Under the pieces are notes generated by a model. That model did not search any database. It worked only from the letters and a program-made list of their open reading frames with translations, and was not told where the DNA came from. A stretch of DNA of 64,000 nt from the NCBI GenBank assembly GCA_016700075.1, contig CP065000.1:3162001-3226000 (forward strand). Reading direction: 5' to 3'. This DNA is from Acidobacteriota bacterium. Its GTDB lineage: Bacteria > Acidobacteriota > Blastocatellia > Pyrinomonadales > Pyrinomonadaceae. Shown here piece by piece: positions 43,405 through 51,583 of this stretch. The position numbers and the translations under genes were made by a program. Each line of letters opens with the position of its first letter. Position 1 is the first letter of the stretch.

Positions 43405-46185
43405 ATGCCAGATCAAAACATCGTAAAATCAGGCAGATCAAAATTGCCGCCCAGAGGCTGGGTGCGTTCCCGCCGCGGCGTTGCTTACAAGGCACCGCCG
43501 CCGACGCGTTGGCAGCGGTTTCACCGAACCGTATTCAATGTGTGGACGGTGTCGGCGGTACTGTTTCTTGGCCTCGGCATATTTTTGACGCTCGCGTATT
43601 TCTGGTTCGAATTCTCTGACCGCATCGACCGCAGGCTGCTGGCAGGCGACGTCTTCACGGCAACGGCGGGAATCTACTCCGCACCGAAAACGCTGCGTGT
43701 CGGCGAAACCATCTCAAAGAACGAACTGATCGACTACTTAAGATCGGCAGGCTATATAGAACGAAACGACAAAGCGGACGCCTCCAGAAGCCGCTATGCG
43801 ATCGACGGCGACGTGGTCGGCATCGAGCCCGGCCTGACCGCGATCATCGACGGTAAGAAGGCTTTCCCCGCAGTTTCCGTAAAATTCACCAAGGACCAGA
43901 AAAGCGTCGAGGCTATCGGCGACCGCGACAGCGGCCAGCAGATCCGCGAGGTGCTAGTGGAGCCGAAAATTCTCAGTTCCATCGCGGCCGAAGGCGACGG
44001 CCGGCGAAAGACCGTTACGTTCAATGATCTGCCGCCGCATCTTGTAAAGGCGATCATCACTACCGAGGATCGGGCGTTCTTTGAACATTACGGCGTCAAT
44101 TTCCGAGGCATTGCGCGGGCGTTGTGGCGGCGTTATGAGGGCGACGAAGCTTCGCCGGTCGCAAATCAGGGCGGCTCGTCCATCACGCAGCAGCTTGTGA
44201 AAAATCTTCTGCTGACACGTGACCAGACCATCGAGCGAAAGGTCACCGAAGCCTACATGTCTCTCATTCTGGAGACGCGGCTGTCGAAGCAGGAGATCTT
44301 TACGCTCTACGCAAATCAGATCTATCTCGGCCAGCAGACGGGCGTGGCGATCTACGGGGTCGGCGAAGCGGCGAACGCTTATTTCGGCAAAGACGTATCG
44401 CAACTGACGCTGCCTGAGGCGGCGTTCATCGCGGGCGTTATTCGCAGCCCGAATCGCTACACGCCGTACAAATATCCCGACAAAGCTAAAGAACGACGCA
44501 ATCAGGTGCTTTCGGATATGCTCGAGGCCGGCGAGATATCGCAGGCTGAGTTTGCAGAGGCACGCAAGGCCGAGATCGTCCTGAAACAAATTTCAAACAC
44601 GCGCGACCTGCAGGGAATGCCGTATTTTTCGCAGTACGTCGTCGATCAGGTCCCAAAGGTCGTCAATGATCCCGAAGCTCTCCAGCATCTGCGTGTTTAC
44701 ACGTCGATCGACCCCGACCTGCAGCGTATCGCTTACGAAACGGTCGCAAAACGCCTGACCGCTCTCGACAAGAAATTTCCCAAAAAGACCGGGCTCAATG
44801 CCTCGCTCGTCGCGATCAAACCAAAGACCGGCGAGATCGTGGCGATGATCGGCGGGCGTGATTACCTGGAAAATCAGTTCAACCGTGCGACCGATGCGCA
44901 GCGACAGCCCGGCTCTGTATTCAAACCGTTCGTTTATCTAGCGGCGATCAACTCGGCATACGATTCCAGCACTCGGCAGTTTACGGCGGCGAGCATTTTC
45001 AAGGACGAAAAGAAGACGTTCACCTTCGGCAACGATTCTTATTCGCCGGGGAATTTCGGCGACTTTTTCTCGAATCAGGACACAACGCTCCGCGATGCAT
45101 TGGTCAAGAGCAAGAATGTCATCGCCGTCGATGTGGCGATGCAGCTAAACATCGGCCGCGTGATGAACCTCGCCGCAAAGGCGGGCCTGCCGAAGGTCGA
45201 AAAGGCGTATCCCTCGATGGCTCTCGGCACCGCAGAGGCGACGCCGCTGCAGGTCGCGACGGGCTATACCACATTCGCAAATCTCGGCGACCGCACCGCA
45301 CCGATGCCGATCACGCGCGTCGCTTCCGGCGACGGCCGCACGGTCAATCAGGTGATGCCTGACAAAAAGAACGTCGTCCGGCCCGATGTTGCCTACATCA
45401 TGAACGACATGATGAAGGACGTGATCAACCGCGGCACCGCGGCACAGCTCGGCGGATGGGGCTTTCGCAATGAGGCCGGGAAGCGTGCCTTTGCAGGCAA
45501 GACCGGCACGTCGCGTGACGGCTGGTTCGCGGGATTCACGCCTGAGATCGTCTGCGTGGTTTACGTCGGTTTTGATAACGGCGACGACCTCGGGTTGAAA
45601 GGCTCCGATTCGGCGATGCCGATATGGGCGGATTTTATGAAAGAGGCCGTCCGGCTGCATCCTGACTACAACGGCGACTGGACGATGCCCGCCAACGTCC
45701 GCAAGGCCGAGATCGACATCCGCAACGGATCGCTCATTCGCGAACTCGACGCGACGCCCACGCCCGACGCCACGCCGCTGCCTTCGCCGAGCATCGATCC
45801 GGAACTTCAACAGTACCTCGATCCCGAACCGACGCCGCCGGTCGAGGTTTTCGTGACGAACGTCCCTGCGGAATTTCGCCGTATCGAGCTTTTCATCGCA
45901 GGCACCGTTCCGAACCGCTCACTGTTGCCCGTAGACGAGGTCGGCAATGTCCCGATACCGAACCCGGACGCGACAGCCACGCCCATCACGCAATCCTGGC
46001 AGGACGCCAGCGAAGGCCGCACGCCGCCGCCCACGCCCGAACCCGACGACAACGAGCAGCCCGGCGTCACCGTCAGCGTCTGCTTCCTCACAGGCATGCG
46101 AGCGACCGTGAACTGCCGCGACAAAGAATCCCGCACCTACAAACCCGGCACCGAGCCGAAAGAATTCTGCACATTTCATAGGTAA
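43405..46185 (+). CDS. mrcA: Bifunctional penicillin-binding protein 1A
   Basis: A 926-residue class A PBP that polymerises glycan strands and cross-links peptides. It has a cytoplasmic basic tail and one TM (VSAVLFLGLGIFLTLAYF), then a UB2H-like region. The GT51 domain has EDRAFFEHYGVNFRGIAR, GGSSITQQLVKNL and ETRLSKQEIFTLYANQIYLGQ. The transpeptidase has QPGSVFKPFVYLA (Ser-x-x-Lys), KSKN (SxN) and KTGTS. A Pro/Thr-rich linker and a C-terminal Cys-containing domain (CFLTGMRATVNC, then KEFCTFH) end the protein. The Cys tail is known from several non-proteobacterial PBP1A homologues. Confidence 0.95.
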   Translation: MPDQNIVKSGRSKLPPRGWVRSRRGVAYKAPPPTRWQRFHRTVFNVWTVSAVLFLGLGIFLTLAYFWFEFSDRIDRRLLAGDVFTATAGIYSAPKTLRVGETISKNELIDYLRSAGYIERNDKADASRSRYAIDGDVVGIEPGLTAIIDGKKAFPAVSVKFTKDQKSVEAIGDRDSGQQIREVLVEPKILSSIAAEGDGRRKTVTFNDLPPHLVKAIITTEDRAFFEHYGVNFRGIARALWRRYEGDEASPVANQGGSSITQQLVKNLLLTRDQTIERKVTEAYMSLILETRLSKQEIFTLYANQIYLGQQTGVAIYGVGEAANAYFGKDVSQLTLPEAAFIAGVIRSPNRYTPYKYPDKAKERRNQVLSDMLEAGEISQAEFAEARKAEIVLKQISNTRDLQGMPYFSQYVVDQVPKVVNDPEALQHLRVYTSIDPDLQRIAYETVAKRLTALDKKFPKKTGLNASLVAIKPKTGEIVAMIGGRDYLENQFNRATDAQRQPGSVFKPFVYLAAINSAYDSSTRQFTAASIFKDEKKTFTFGNDSYSPGNFGDFFSNQDTTLRDALVKSKNVIAVDVAMQLNIGRVMNLAAKAGLPKVEKAYPSMALGTAEATPLQVATGYTTFANLGDRTAPMPITRVASGDGRTVNQVMPDKKNVVRPDVAYIMNDMMKDVINRGTAAQLGGWGFRNEAGKRAFAGKTGTSRDGWFAGFTPEIVCVVYVGFDNGDDLGLKGSDSAMPIWADFMKEAVRLHPDYNGDWTMPANVRKAEIDIRNGSLIRELDATPTPDATPLPSPSIDPELQQYLDPEPTPPVEVFVTNVPAEFRRIELFIAGTVPNRSLLPVDEVGNVPIPNPDATATPITQSWQDASEGRTPPPTPEPDDNEQPGVTVSVCFLTGMRATVNCRDKESRTYKPGTEPKEFCTFHR

Positions 46186-46210
46186 GAGTGAAGGGTAGAG
46201 AGTGGAGAGT

Positions 46211-46427
46211 CGGACCGCAGTCTGCCAGCCTGCTACTTTGCCGGACCGCAGGCTGCCAGCCTGCAACTTCGTCGGACCGCAGGCTGCCAGCCTGCAACTT
46301 CGTCGGACCGCAGTCTGCCAGCCTGCAACTTCGTCGGACCGCAGGCTGCCAGCCTGCAACTTCGTCGGACCGCAGGCTGCCAGCCTGCTACTTCGTCGGA
46401 CCGCAGTCTGCCAGCCTGCTACTTTGC
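46211..46427 (+). repeat. Seven 31-bp tandem units, each a palindrome
   Basis: The unit starts CGGACCGCAG and contains GCAGGCTGCCAGCCTGC, a perfect 8-bp inverted repeat with one central base; in some units one base differs (GTCTG). Seven consecutive units run without gap. Because 31 is not a multiple of three, the apparent reading frames through it are not coding. Confidence 0.9.
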
Positions 46428-46633
46428 CGGGTCCGCGTAGCGGACGTCAGAATGTAGCCACGGGTGTAAACCCGTGGAAAGGCCGCGATCATTTATTTCG
46501 CTCTTTCAAGGGGAGCAACAATGCCGGCGAACCGTTCGACCCCTTCAGGGTCGGATCCGTTCTAACGCAACAACCTGGGGTTGCGGCCTTCGGTCTTACC
46601 CCAGGCTATTTTCGTTGTCCCCGTTGGGGACGC
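46428..46633. repeat. Cluster of distinct hairpins
   Basis: At least five separate hairpins can be read: TCCGCG-TA-GCGGA-like near 46430, CCACGGGT-GTAA-ACCCGTGG near 46456, CGACCC-cttca-GGGTCG near 46538, CCTGGGG with CCCCAGG around 46574-46605, and GTCCCC-GTT-GGGGAC near 46619. Such patchworks resemble REP/BIME-style intergenic mosaics. Confidence 0.6.
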
Positions 46634-46636
46634 CAT

Positions 46637-46659
46637 AAAAAAGCCCGCTTCCCGCGGGC
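46637..46659 (-). terminator. Intrinsic terminator
   Basis: On the minus strand GCCCGC and GCGGGC form a stem around GGGAA, followed by six T residues. It is placed to end the gene at 46683-47378. Confidence 0.85.
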
Positions 46660-46682
46660 CTCTCTCCACTCTCCACTCGATC

Positions 46683-47378
46683 TTACGGTGTTGTCTGCAC
46701 GGTCACGGTATCGGACCATTCGCCGACGGCGTTGTCGCCGACGAGATATCTGGCACGCAGAGCGACCATACGCGGCAGCTCGTCCTGATTTTGCGGTATG
46801 GTTATTTCGATGGGCGAACGCGTAAAGCGCCCCTGATCCTGCCAGTTGCCTTTATCGACCGACGTCTGCAGCGAAACGCCCGAGAACCGCCCTTTCTTAA
46901 ATTTGACGAAGATGACATTGCCCGGATCCGTTGTCGCGGAAAGCGTCGGCTGTGCGTTGTCGGGCGATATGCTTTGCGCTTTTTTCGGAATGATCCCGAG
47001 TGCCTCGCCTTCTTCGTCAGTATAGCCGGGCGACAGGCGAATGCGTTTCACCAGCGTGTCCAGCCGCTCATAAATGCCCTGCGGCACAGGCGTGCCGGGC
47101 TGAATATTGCCTATAGTCGGAAAATCCGGCGTCGTACCGTTGACGTCGCCTTCCGTCACGACACGCCGAAACGCGCGGGCGGCATCTGCGTAATTCTCTA
47201 TCGTCTCCAGATTGTCGCCCAGGAACTGCATCATCGCGTTGTCGTCCTGCACCTGCTGCAGATCCGCGTTTGCAAAACCGAGAGCCGAATACAGCGTCGC
47301 AAACGCCGTCGCGAACGTGTTGTACCAAGCCACCCTGTCTGCCCAATTTGTCGGAAACCATTTATCTGACGGTATCAT
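46683..47378 (-). CDS. Protein of unknown function with C-terminal beta-sandwich
   Basis: A 231-residue protein. The start at 47378 follows a GGAGGG ribosome site 7 nt upstream; the frame is open 22 codons further without a ribosome site. The N-terminal half is helical and Trp-rich (MIPSDKWFPTNWADRVAWYN, ATLYSALGFANADLQQVQDD). The C-terminal 100 residues look like an Ig/fibronectin-type fold (NVIFVKFKKGRFSGVSLQ, MVALRARYLVGDNAVGEWSDTVTV). There is no signal peptide. I recognise no family. Similar two-part proteins of unknown role occur in some environmental bacteria, but I cannot name one with confidence. Confidence 0.6.
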   Translation of the reverse strand: MIPSDKWFPTNWADRVAWYNTFATAFATLYSALGFANADLQQVQDDNAMMQFLGDNLETIENYADAARAFRRVVTEGDVNGTTPDFPTIGNIQPGTPVPQGIYERLDTLVKRIRLSPGYTDEEGEALGIIPKKAQSISPDNAQPTLSATTDPGNVIFVKFKKGRFSGVSLQTSVDKGNWQDQGRFTRSPIEITIPQNQDELPRMVALRARYLVGDNAVGEWSDTVTVQTTP

Positions 47379-47750
47379 GTGTCGTCCCTCCAAAGTTTTG
47401 ATCTCTGCCGGCGGCAGGATAGACACCGCGTGGGCGTCTAGCATCTACCGCCGACATTTCAGCGACAGAGAACGACAAGAAATTTTTGCGATGTTTGGGA
47501 GTTCAAGTGCGGCTTTGGGAGTTTTGCGAACAAAACACCTTAGAAGCAGATTTGCCCGAGCCTCAGAACATTTCAAACGGGCAAAACCACTCCGCGCCGA
47601 CGCAGAGCGCCTTCACACGAGCAATTTCCGATCGTTTCTGTTCTGAGAATTCGAAAGTTAACACAATTTCGCGGCGGATTGCAACACTTTTTCTTTACGC
47701 CCGCACAATTTCTCGACGCCGAGGCTCTATTACGCCGCACGGTGTCGCGA
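47379..47750. other. Gene-free stretch before the minisatellite
   Basis: The region has no reading frame with a ribosome site or recognisable protein. A long open frame on the plus strand (47486-48184) and others on the minus strand run into the 21-bp repeat array and are open only because the repeat has no stops. The 5' part may hold the promoter of the minus-strand gene at 46683-47378. Confidence 0.4.
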
Positions 47751-48023
47751 TCACTCGACGCCTTTTCATCATCACGCGACACCTTGACGCTATCACGCGA
47801 CGCCTTTTCATCATCACGCAACGCCCGTCCGCCTTCACGCGACGCCTTTTCGCTATCACGCAACGCCTTTTCGCTATCACGCAACGCCTTTTCGCTATCA
47901 CGCAACGCCTTTTCGCTATCACGCAACGCTTATTCGCTATCACGCGACGCCTTTTCGCCTTCACGCAACGCCTTCTCGCCTTCACGCAACGCCTTTTCGC
48001 TATCACGCAACGCCTTTCTGCCG
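47751..48023. repeat. 21-bp minisatellite, 13 units
   Basis: Thirteen contiguous 21-bp units with core TCACGCRACGCCTTTTCGCT. Central units are identical; outer ones diverge (for example GACACCTTGACG, CCCGTCCGCC, TTATTCG). A 21-bp period keeps frames open: plus strand reads ITQRLFA heptads, minus strand reads ALRDSEK heptads. The minus frame is broken by a TAA in unit 9 (near 47930) and contains a terminator hairpin upstream, so coding is doubtful. It lies about 170 bp before the CRISPR array. Confidence 0.85.
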
Positions 48024-48047
48024 CCCCAAATCACGGCCAAAACAACA

Positions 48048-48071
48048 AAAAGCCCGTAAACACGGGCTTTT
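48048..48071. terminator. Bidirectional terminator
   Basis: AAAAGCCCGT and ACGGGCTTTT form a perfect 10-bp stem around a 4-nt loop. The A and T runs at either end allow termination on both strands. It separates the minisatellite from the CRISPR array. Confidence 0.85.
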
Positions 48072-48156
48072 GCGTGAAATTGGATCGCTTTTTGGGCGTG
48101 GGCGTCGAAATGCGTCAAGATCGTCCACCTTATTCACCGCGGCGGCAACGCAGCCG

Positions 48157-48191
48157 GCTCGGACAATGGCCCTTGGGGCCTTGATCCGAGC
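48157..48191. other. Hairpin abutting first CRISPR repeat
   Basis: GCTCGGA (48157-48163) pairs with TCCGAGC (48185-48191), with an inner GGCCC/GGGCC stem. It ends one base before the first repeat. Its placement at the edge of the array makes it a candidate boundary element or the 5' part of the primary transcript. Confidence 0.45.
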
Positions 48192-48192
48192 C

Positions 48193-50258
48193 GACGTGAG
48201 TTGTTCCGATTCTCTTATCTGCTAAACTACAGCAGCGAATGAAGCAGCTTTTATTTGGGTTGTGAGTTGTTCCGATTCTCTTATCTGCTAAACTTGCCAT
48301 TTGCTGTTAATAACAGTCCATTCCGTTGTGAGTTGTTCCGATTCTCTTATCTGCTAAACTAGCAGTGTCGTTCGGTGCGGACCTTGAGTGTTGTGAGTTG
48401 TTCCGATTCTCTTATCTGCTAAACTTGCTTCGCAATGAACTCGGCGGCGGTTATGTTGTGAGTTGTTCCGATTCTCTTATCTGCTAAACTTGAACGCCGC
48501 GAGGCGGTTGGTCTTGCGCAGTTGTGAGTTGTTCCGATTCTCTTATCTGCTAAACTTGCTGTCTAACGCATCCAAGCCCTGCCCGCGTTGTGAGTTGTTC
48601 CGATTCTCTTATCTGCTAAACTTTGCGGCAATTATGGAAAGTAGGCAAGCGGTTGTGAGTTGTTCCGATTCTCTTATCTGCTAAACTGATGCACCCTGAT
48701 TGGTGCCGCTCGATACGGTTGTGAGTTGTTCCGATTCTCTTATCTGCTAAACTGGTCGCTCCATTCGTTCGCAATCGCGTCCGTTGTGAGTTGTTCCGAT
48801 TCTCTTATCTGCTAAACTGGCTATGCAGATGGGCCCGCATAGACGCAAGTTGTGAGTTGTTCCGATTCTCTTATCTGCTAAACTTGGTGATGAAGCTACT
48901 TCCGAGTCCGGAGGTTGTGAGTTGTTCCGATTCTCTTATCTGCTAAACTATCGCCGCGACGATATCCTTCTTTTCCAGTGTTGTGAGTTGTTCCGATTCT
49001 CTTATCTGCTAAACTATGCCAGACTGCGGCAGCTTGCCGGAGGAAGTTGTGAGTTGTTCCGATTCTCTTATCTGCTAAACTGGTCATCCGCTACTTCACG
49101 CATATAAGGGGTTGTGAGTTGTTCCGATTCTCTTATCTGCTAAACTGGCGGCTGGCGAGCATCTTTCCAAACCTGAGTTGTGAGTTGTTCCGATTCTCTT
49201 ATCTGCTAAACTTACGGGGATCGCAAGCAAATAATAATTCAAGTTGTGAGTTGTTCCGATTCTCTTATCTGCTAAACTTCGAACAGTTGCATCTCAATTT
49301 TCGTTTGTTGTGAGTTGTTCCGATTCTCTTATCTGCTAAACTGAACGCTCCTTCATCAAGGTTCATCGACGGTTGTGAGTTGTTCCGATTCTCTTATCTG
49401 CTAAACTTCAAGCACAGCGTGAAGCGGAACGTCTCGAGTTGTGAGTTGTTCCGATTCTCTTATCTGCTAAACTCGCAAAGGCGACATTTGACACGGCGGC
49501 GGCGTTGTGAGTTGTTCCGATTCTCTTATCTGCTAAACTTCAATCCGTGGCGTGGATGCACAAAAGTCTGTTGTGAGTTGTTCCGATTCTCTTATCTGCT
49601 AAACTCAAAACAGAACTCGAACGATTAAAGGGCGTTGTGAGTTGTTCCGATTCTCTTATCTGCTAAACTTTTACTTCGTTTTTTTATAAAACCGTGTGTG
49701 TTGTGAGTTGTTCCGATTCTCTTATCTGCTAAACTGGTGCCGAACGTCCTATTCGCGTTCAAGATGTTGTGAGTTGTTCCGATTCTCTTATCTGCTAAAC
49801 TCATCCTTTGTGTTTACATACGCTGTGTGCGTTGTGAGTTGTTCCGATTCTCTTATCTGCTAAACTTGCCAAAAGTGCTGAAGCAATTGCTTTTGTGTTG
49901 TGAGTTGTTCCGATTCTCTTATCTGCTAAACTTAATGGCTCGTGTTTGGCGTGATGAGTTGCGTTGTGAGTTGTTCCGATTCTCTTATCTGCTAAACTCC
50001 GTGAAGTCGTTCGCCTGACGCTGCCGGAGTTGTGAGTTGTTCCGATTCTCTTATCTGCTAAACTTTTGACGGCGACATTATTGCGGACGGCGTGTTGTGA
50101 GTTGTTCCGATTCTCTTATCTGCTAAACTATTAGATATCGAATCAAACAAACACTAGGGTTGTGAGTTGTTCCGATTCTCTTATCTGCTAAACTTGTAGC
50201 CAAGTAAGGCCGCACACGTTGCGTTGTGAGTTGTTCCGATTCTCTTATCTGCTAAACT
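48193..50258 (+). CRISPR. CRISPR array, 32 repeats, 31 spacers, type II-C
   Basis: The 36-nt repeat begins GTTGTGAGTTG and ends CTTATCTGCTAAACT. I located 32 copies, from 48193-48228 to 50223-50258, separated by 31 unique spacers of 28-30 nt. The first repeat has GAC in place of the 5' GTT; all others appear identical. The tracrRNA anti-repeat at 54673-54709 pairs with the plus-strand repeat, so crRNAs are read from the plus strand, toward cas2. The repeat end TGCTAAACT resembles an extended -10 element, which would let each repeat start its own transcript as reported for type II-C of Neisseria. The repeat also reads CELFRFSYLLN in one frame, which produces spurious open frames. No spacer target could be searched here. 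Confidence 0.99.
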
Positions 50259-50292
50259 ACGTCGGCCGCAACTGACAGAGAGAAATGAAGAT

Positions 50293-50334
50293 ACCGCCGT
50301 TTCGGTTCAGAAAAAACTGAGCTGAAGCGGCGGT
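50293..50334. other. Hairpin at cas2 3' end, array boundary
   Basis: ACCGCCG pairs with CGGCGGT and an inner TTC.../...GAA plus CAG/CTG stem, enclosing an A-rich loop. It covers the last codons of cas2 and its stop. No T-run follows on either strand; it may protect or mark the end of the cas mRNA facing the array. Confidence 0.45.
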
Positions 50335-50639
50335 TCCTCAGTCTTTCGGGGGCGTTTTCCGTAAAATGTCTGCATTCGTGCATATTGTTTTTCGGTAACC
50401 CTGAGGATCCGAACGTTTCCTTTTTCCGGTAGGGACATTATAACACGCTTTTCATGCACATTTGCGTTCTCCTCGCTGGGGCAGTGACGCCCGTAAACCG
50501 AGAACTGCAGCATCATAAAGCCGTCGTCGAGAAGCATCTTGCGAAACCGGGCGTAACGCTTGCGGTCAAGCTTTGTTTCGGTCGGGAGATCGAACATTAC
50601 AACCATCCACACAGTGTCGAGCCCTCCAAAAATTCTCAT
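50307..50639 (-). CDS. cas2: CRISPR-associated endonuclease Cas2
   Basis: A 110-residue Cas2 that forms the Cas1-Cas2 spacer-integration complex. The beta1 strand ends with the metal-binding Asp in VWMVVMFDLPTET, followed by RKRYARFRKMLLDDGFMMLQFSVYGRHC, the usual ferredoxin-like order. The C-terminus is RPRKTEEPPLQLSFF. The start overlaps the cas1 stop by 4 nt. It is the cas gene nearest the array. Confidence 0.96.
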   Translation of the reverse strand: MRIFGGLDTVWMVVMFDLPTETKLDRKRYARFRKMLLDDGFMMLQFSVYGRHCPSEENANVHEKRVIMSLPEKGNVRILRVTEKQYARMQTFYGKRPRKTEEPPLQLSFF

Positions 50640-51544
50640 AGCGTCGGTATTGTCGGGCGTTCGGCCTCGCCCGTGATGACCTGTTTAATTGACGCGGCAT
50701 AGTAAGAGATCGCCGTCAGCATCGGGAGCCTTCTGCCGCCAAAGCTGCAGTCTTCGCCCAGTAGTTTGAGCAGGTCCTGCTTTGTCGGGCGGCCGAGGTC
50801 CAATATCCTTTCCGATCCGTCGTCATAGGGCCGCTGTTCGCTGGAAATGCAGTGCACACGCAGATCGACAAACGGCCTTAACGGTTCGATCACGTCATCA
50901 GCAAGCGGAAATGTGTTGTATTGATTGGAATGTTTTATGCCGAGACCGGGATGAAGCCCCGTTCCCACGAGTGCCCGTGCGACCGAAGCACGGATAACCG
51001 CGTAGCCGTAGTTGAGCAGCTTATTCTCACCATCGCCAAACCTCTCGCGGCGAAATTCCGGGCCGAAAAGCTTTTGCCAATATATCCTGGCCGCCTGTGC
51101 CTCCAGATTATCAGGATCGCCGCTGCGGACGCGTTTGGACATCTCGCTGAGCCGTGTGCCGCCTTTGAGCAGCGAATCAAGGACCTTTGATTGATTTTGT
51201 ATCTTTGCCGCAATGATCGCGGACCACAGTCTTTTCTTTGCGGGCTGCGAGATGCCGACCTGCGAGCTCAGGACCTTGGTTTGTATGGTATGGCCGCTGA
51301 AAGGTACCGTGACCGATGAAGGTAGATGCTTGTCGTCGGTAAAAACGACCGCCACGTTCTGTTCGGCAAGCAGCCGCATCACGCCGCTGGAGACGGTCAA
51401 GTCCTGACTGTCGAAGATCAGAACACCGAGGTCCTCGACCGGAACGCTGCCGATCTTTGCCCCGTCCTTTTCAATTACAAGCTGGCGGTTGCGGGAATGC
51501 ACAAAACAGCCGGTGGTCGATATCTCAACGGTTCGCTTTATCAT
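50636..51544 (-). CDS. cas1: CRISPR-associated endonuclease Cas1
   Basis: A 302-residue integrase of type II character. The start MIKRTVEISTTG at 51544 follows an AAGGAGG ribosome site; an in-frame upstream start would add 13 residues that overlap the cas9-cas1 gap. Catalytic residues are recognisable: Glu in EAQAARIYWQKLFG, His in GIKHSNQYN and Asp in PLADDVIEPLRPFVD. The N-terminal beta domain has VPVEDLGVLIFDSQDLTVSSGV. It lies 39 nt after cas9 and overlaps cas2. Confidence 0.97.
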   Translation of the reverse strand: MIKRTVEISTTGCFVHSRNRQLVIEKDGAKIGSVPVEDLGVLIFDSQDLTVSSGVMRLLAEQNVAVVFTDDKHLPSSVTVPFSGHTIQTKVLSSQVGISQPAKKRLWSAIIAAKIQNQSKVLDSLLKGGTRLSEMSKRVRSGDPDNLEAQAARIYWQKLFGPEFRRERFGDGENKLLNYGYAVIRASVARALVGTGLHPGLGIKHSNQYNTFPLADDVIEPLRPFVDLRVHCISSEQRPYDDGSERILDLGRPTKQDLLKLLGEDCSFGGRRLPMLTAISYYAASIKQVITGEAERPTIPTL

Positions 51545-51583
51545 TTGTCCTCCTTGAGACAAGCGAACCGCCGAAATTTTCAA

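Larger units (their letters stand above)
46198..46673. mobile_element. Composite palindromic element with inverted ends
   Basis: The roughly 475-bp gene-free stretch between mrcA and the next gene is bounded by a perfect 12-bp inverted repeat: GAGAGTGGAGAG at 46198-46209 and CTCTCCACTCTC at 46662-46673. Inside are seven 31-bp tandem units (46211-46427) and then several separate perfect or near-perfect hairpins (46428-46633). No transposase is encoded. The structure suggests a non-autonomous repeat element, but boundaries and mobility are inferred. Confidence 0.5.

Noticed and set aside
46202..46825. 207-codon plus-strand frame starting in the 31-bp repeats
   Set aside because: The repeat period is not divisible by three, the frame has no ribosome site, and it runs antisense into the gene at 46683-47378.
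47573..48118. Minus-strand heptad (ALRDSEK) coiled-coil gene
   Set aside because: Interrupted by a TAA within the repeat at about 47930 and crossed by the bidirectional terminator at 48048-48071. Reported only as a repeat; a decayed gene remains possible.
47486..48184. 232-codon plus-strand frame through the minisatellite
   Set aside because: Open because the 21-bp unit lacks stops in several frames; no ribosome site, no recognisable domain, and it contains a terminator hairpin near its end.
48463..50018. Several short plus-strand frames reading CELFRFSYLLN repeatedly
   Set aside because: They are read-through of the 36-nt CRISPR repeat and its spacers, not genes.
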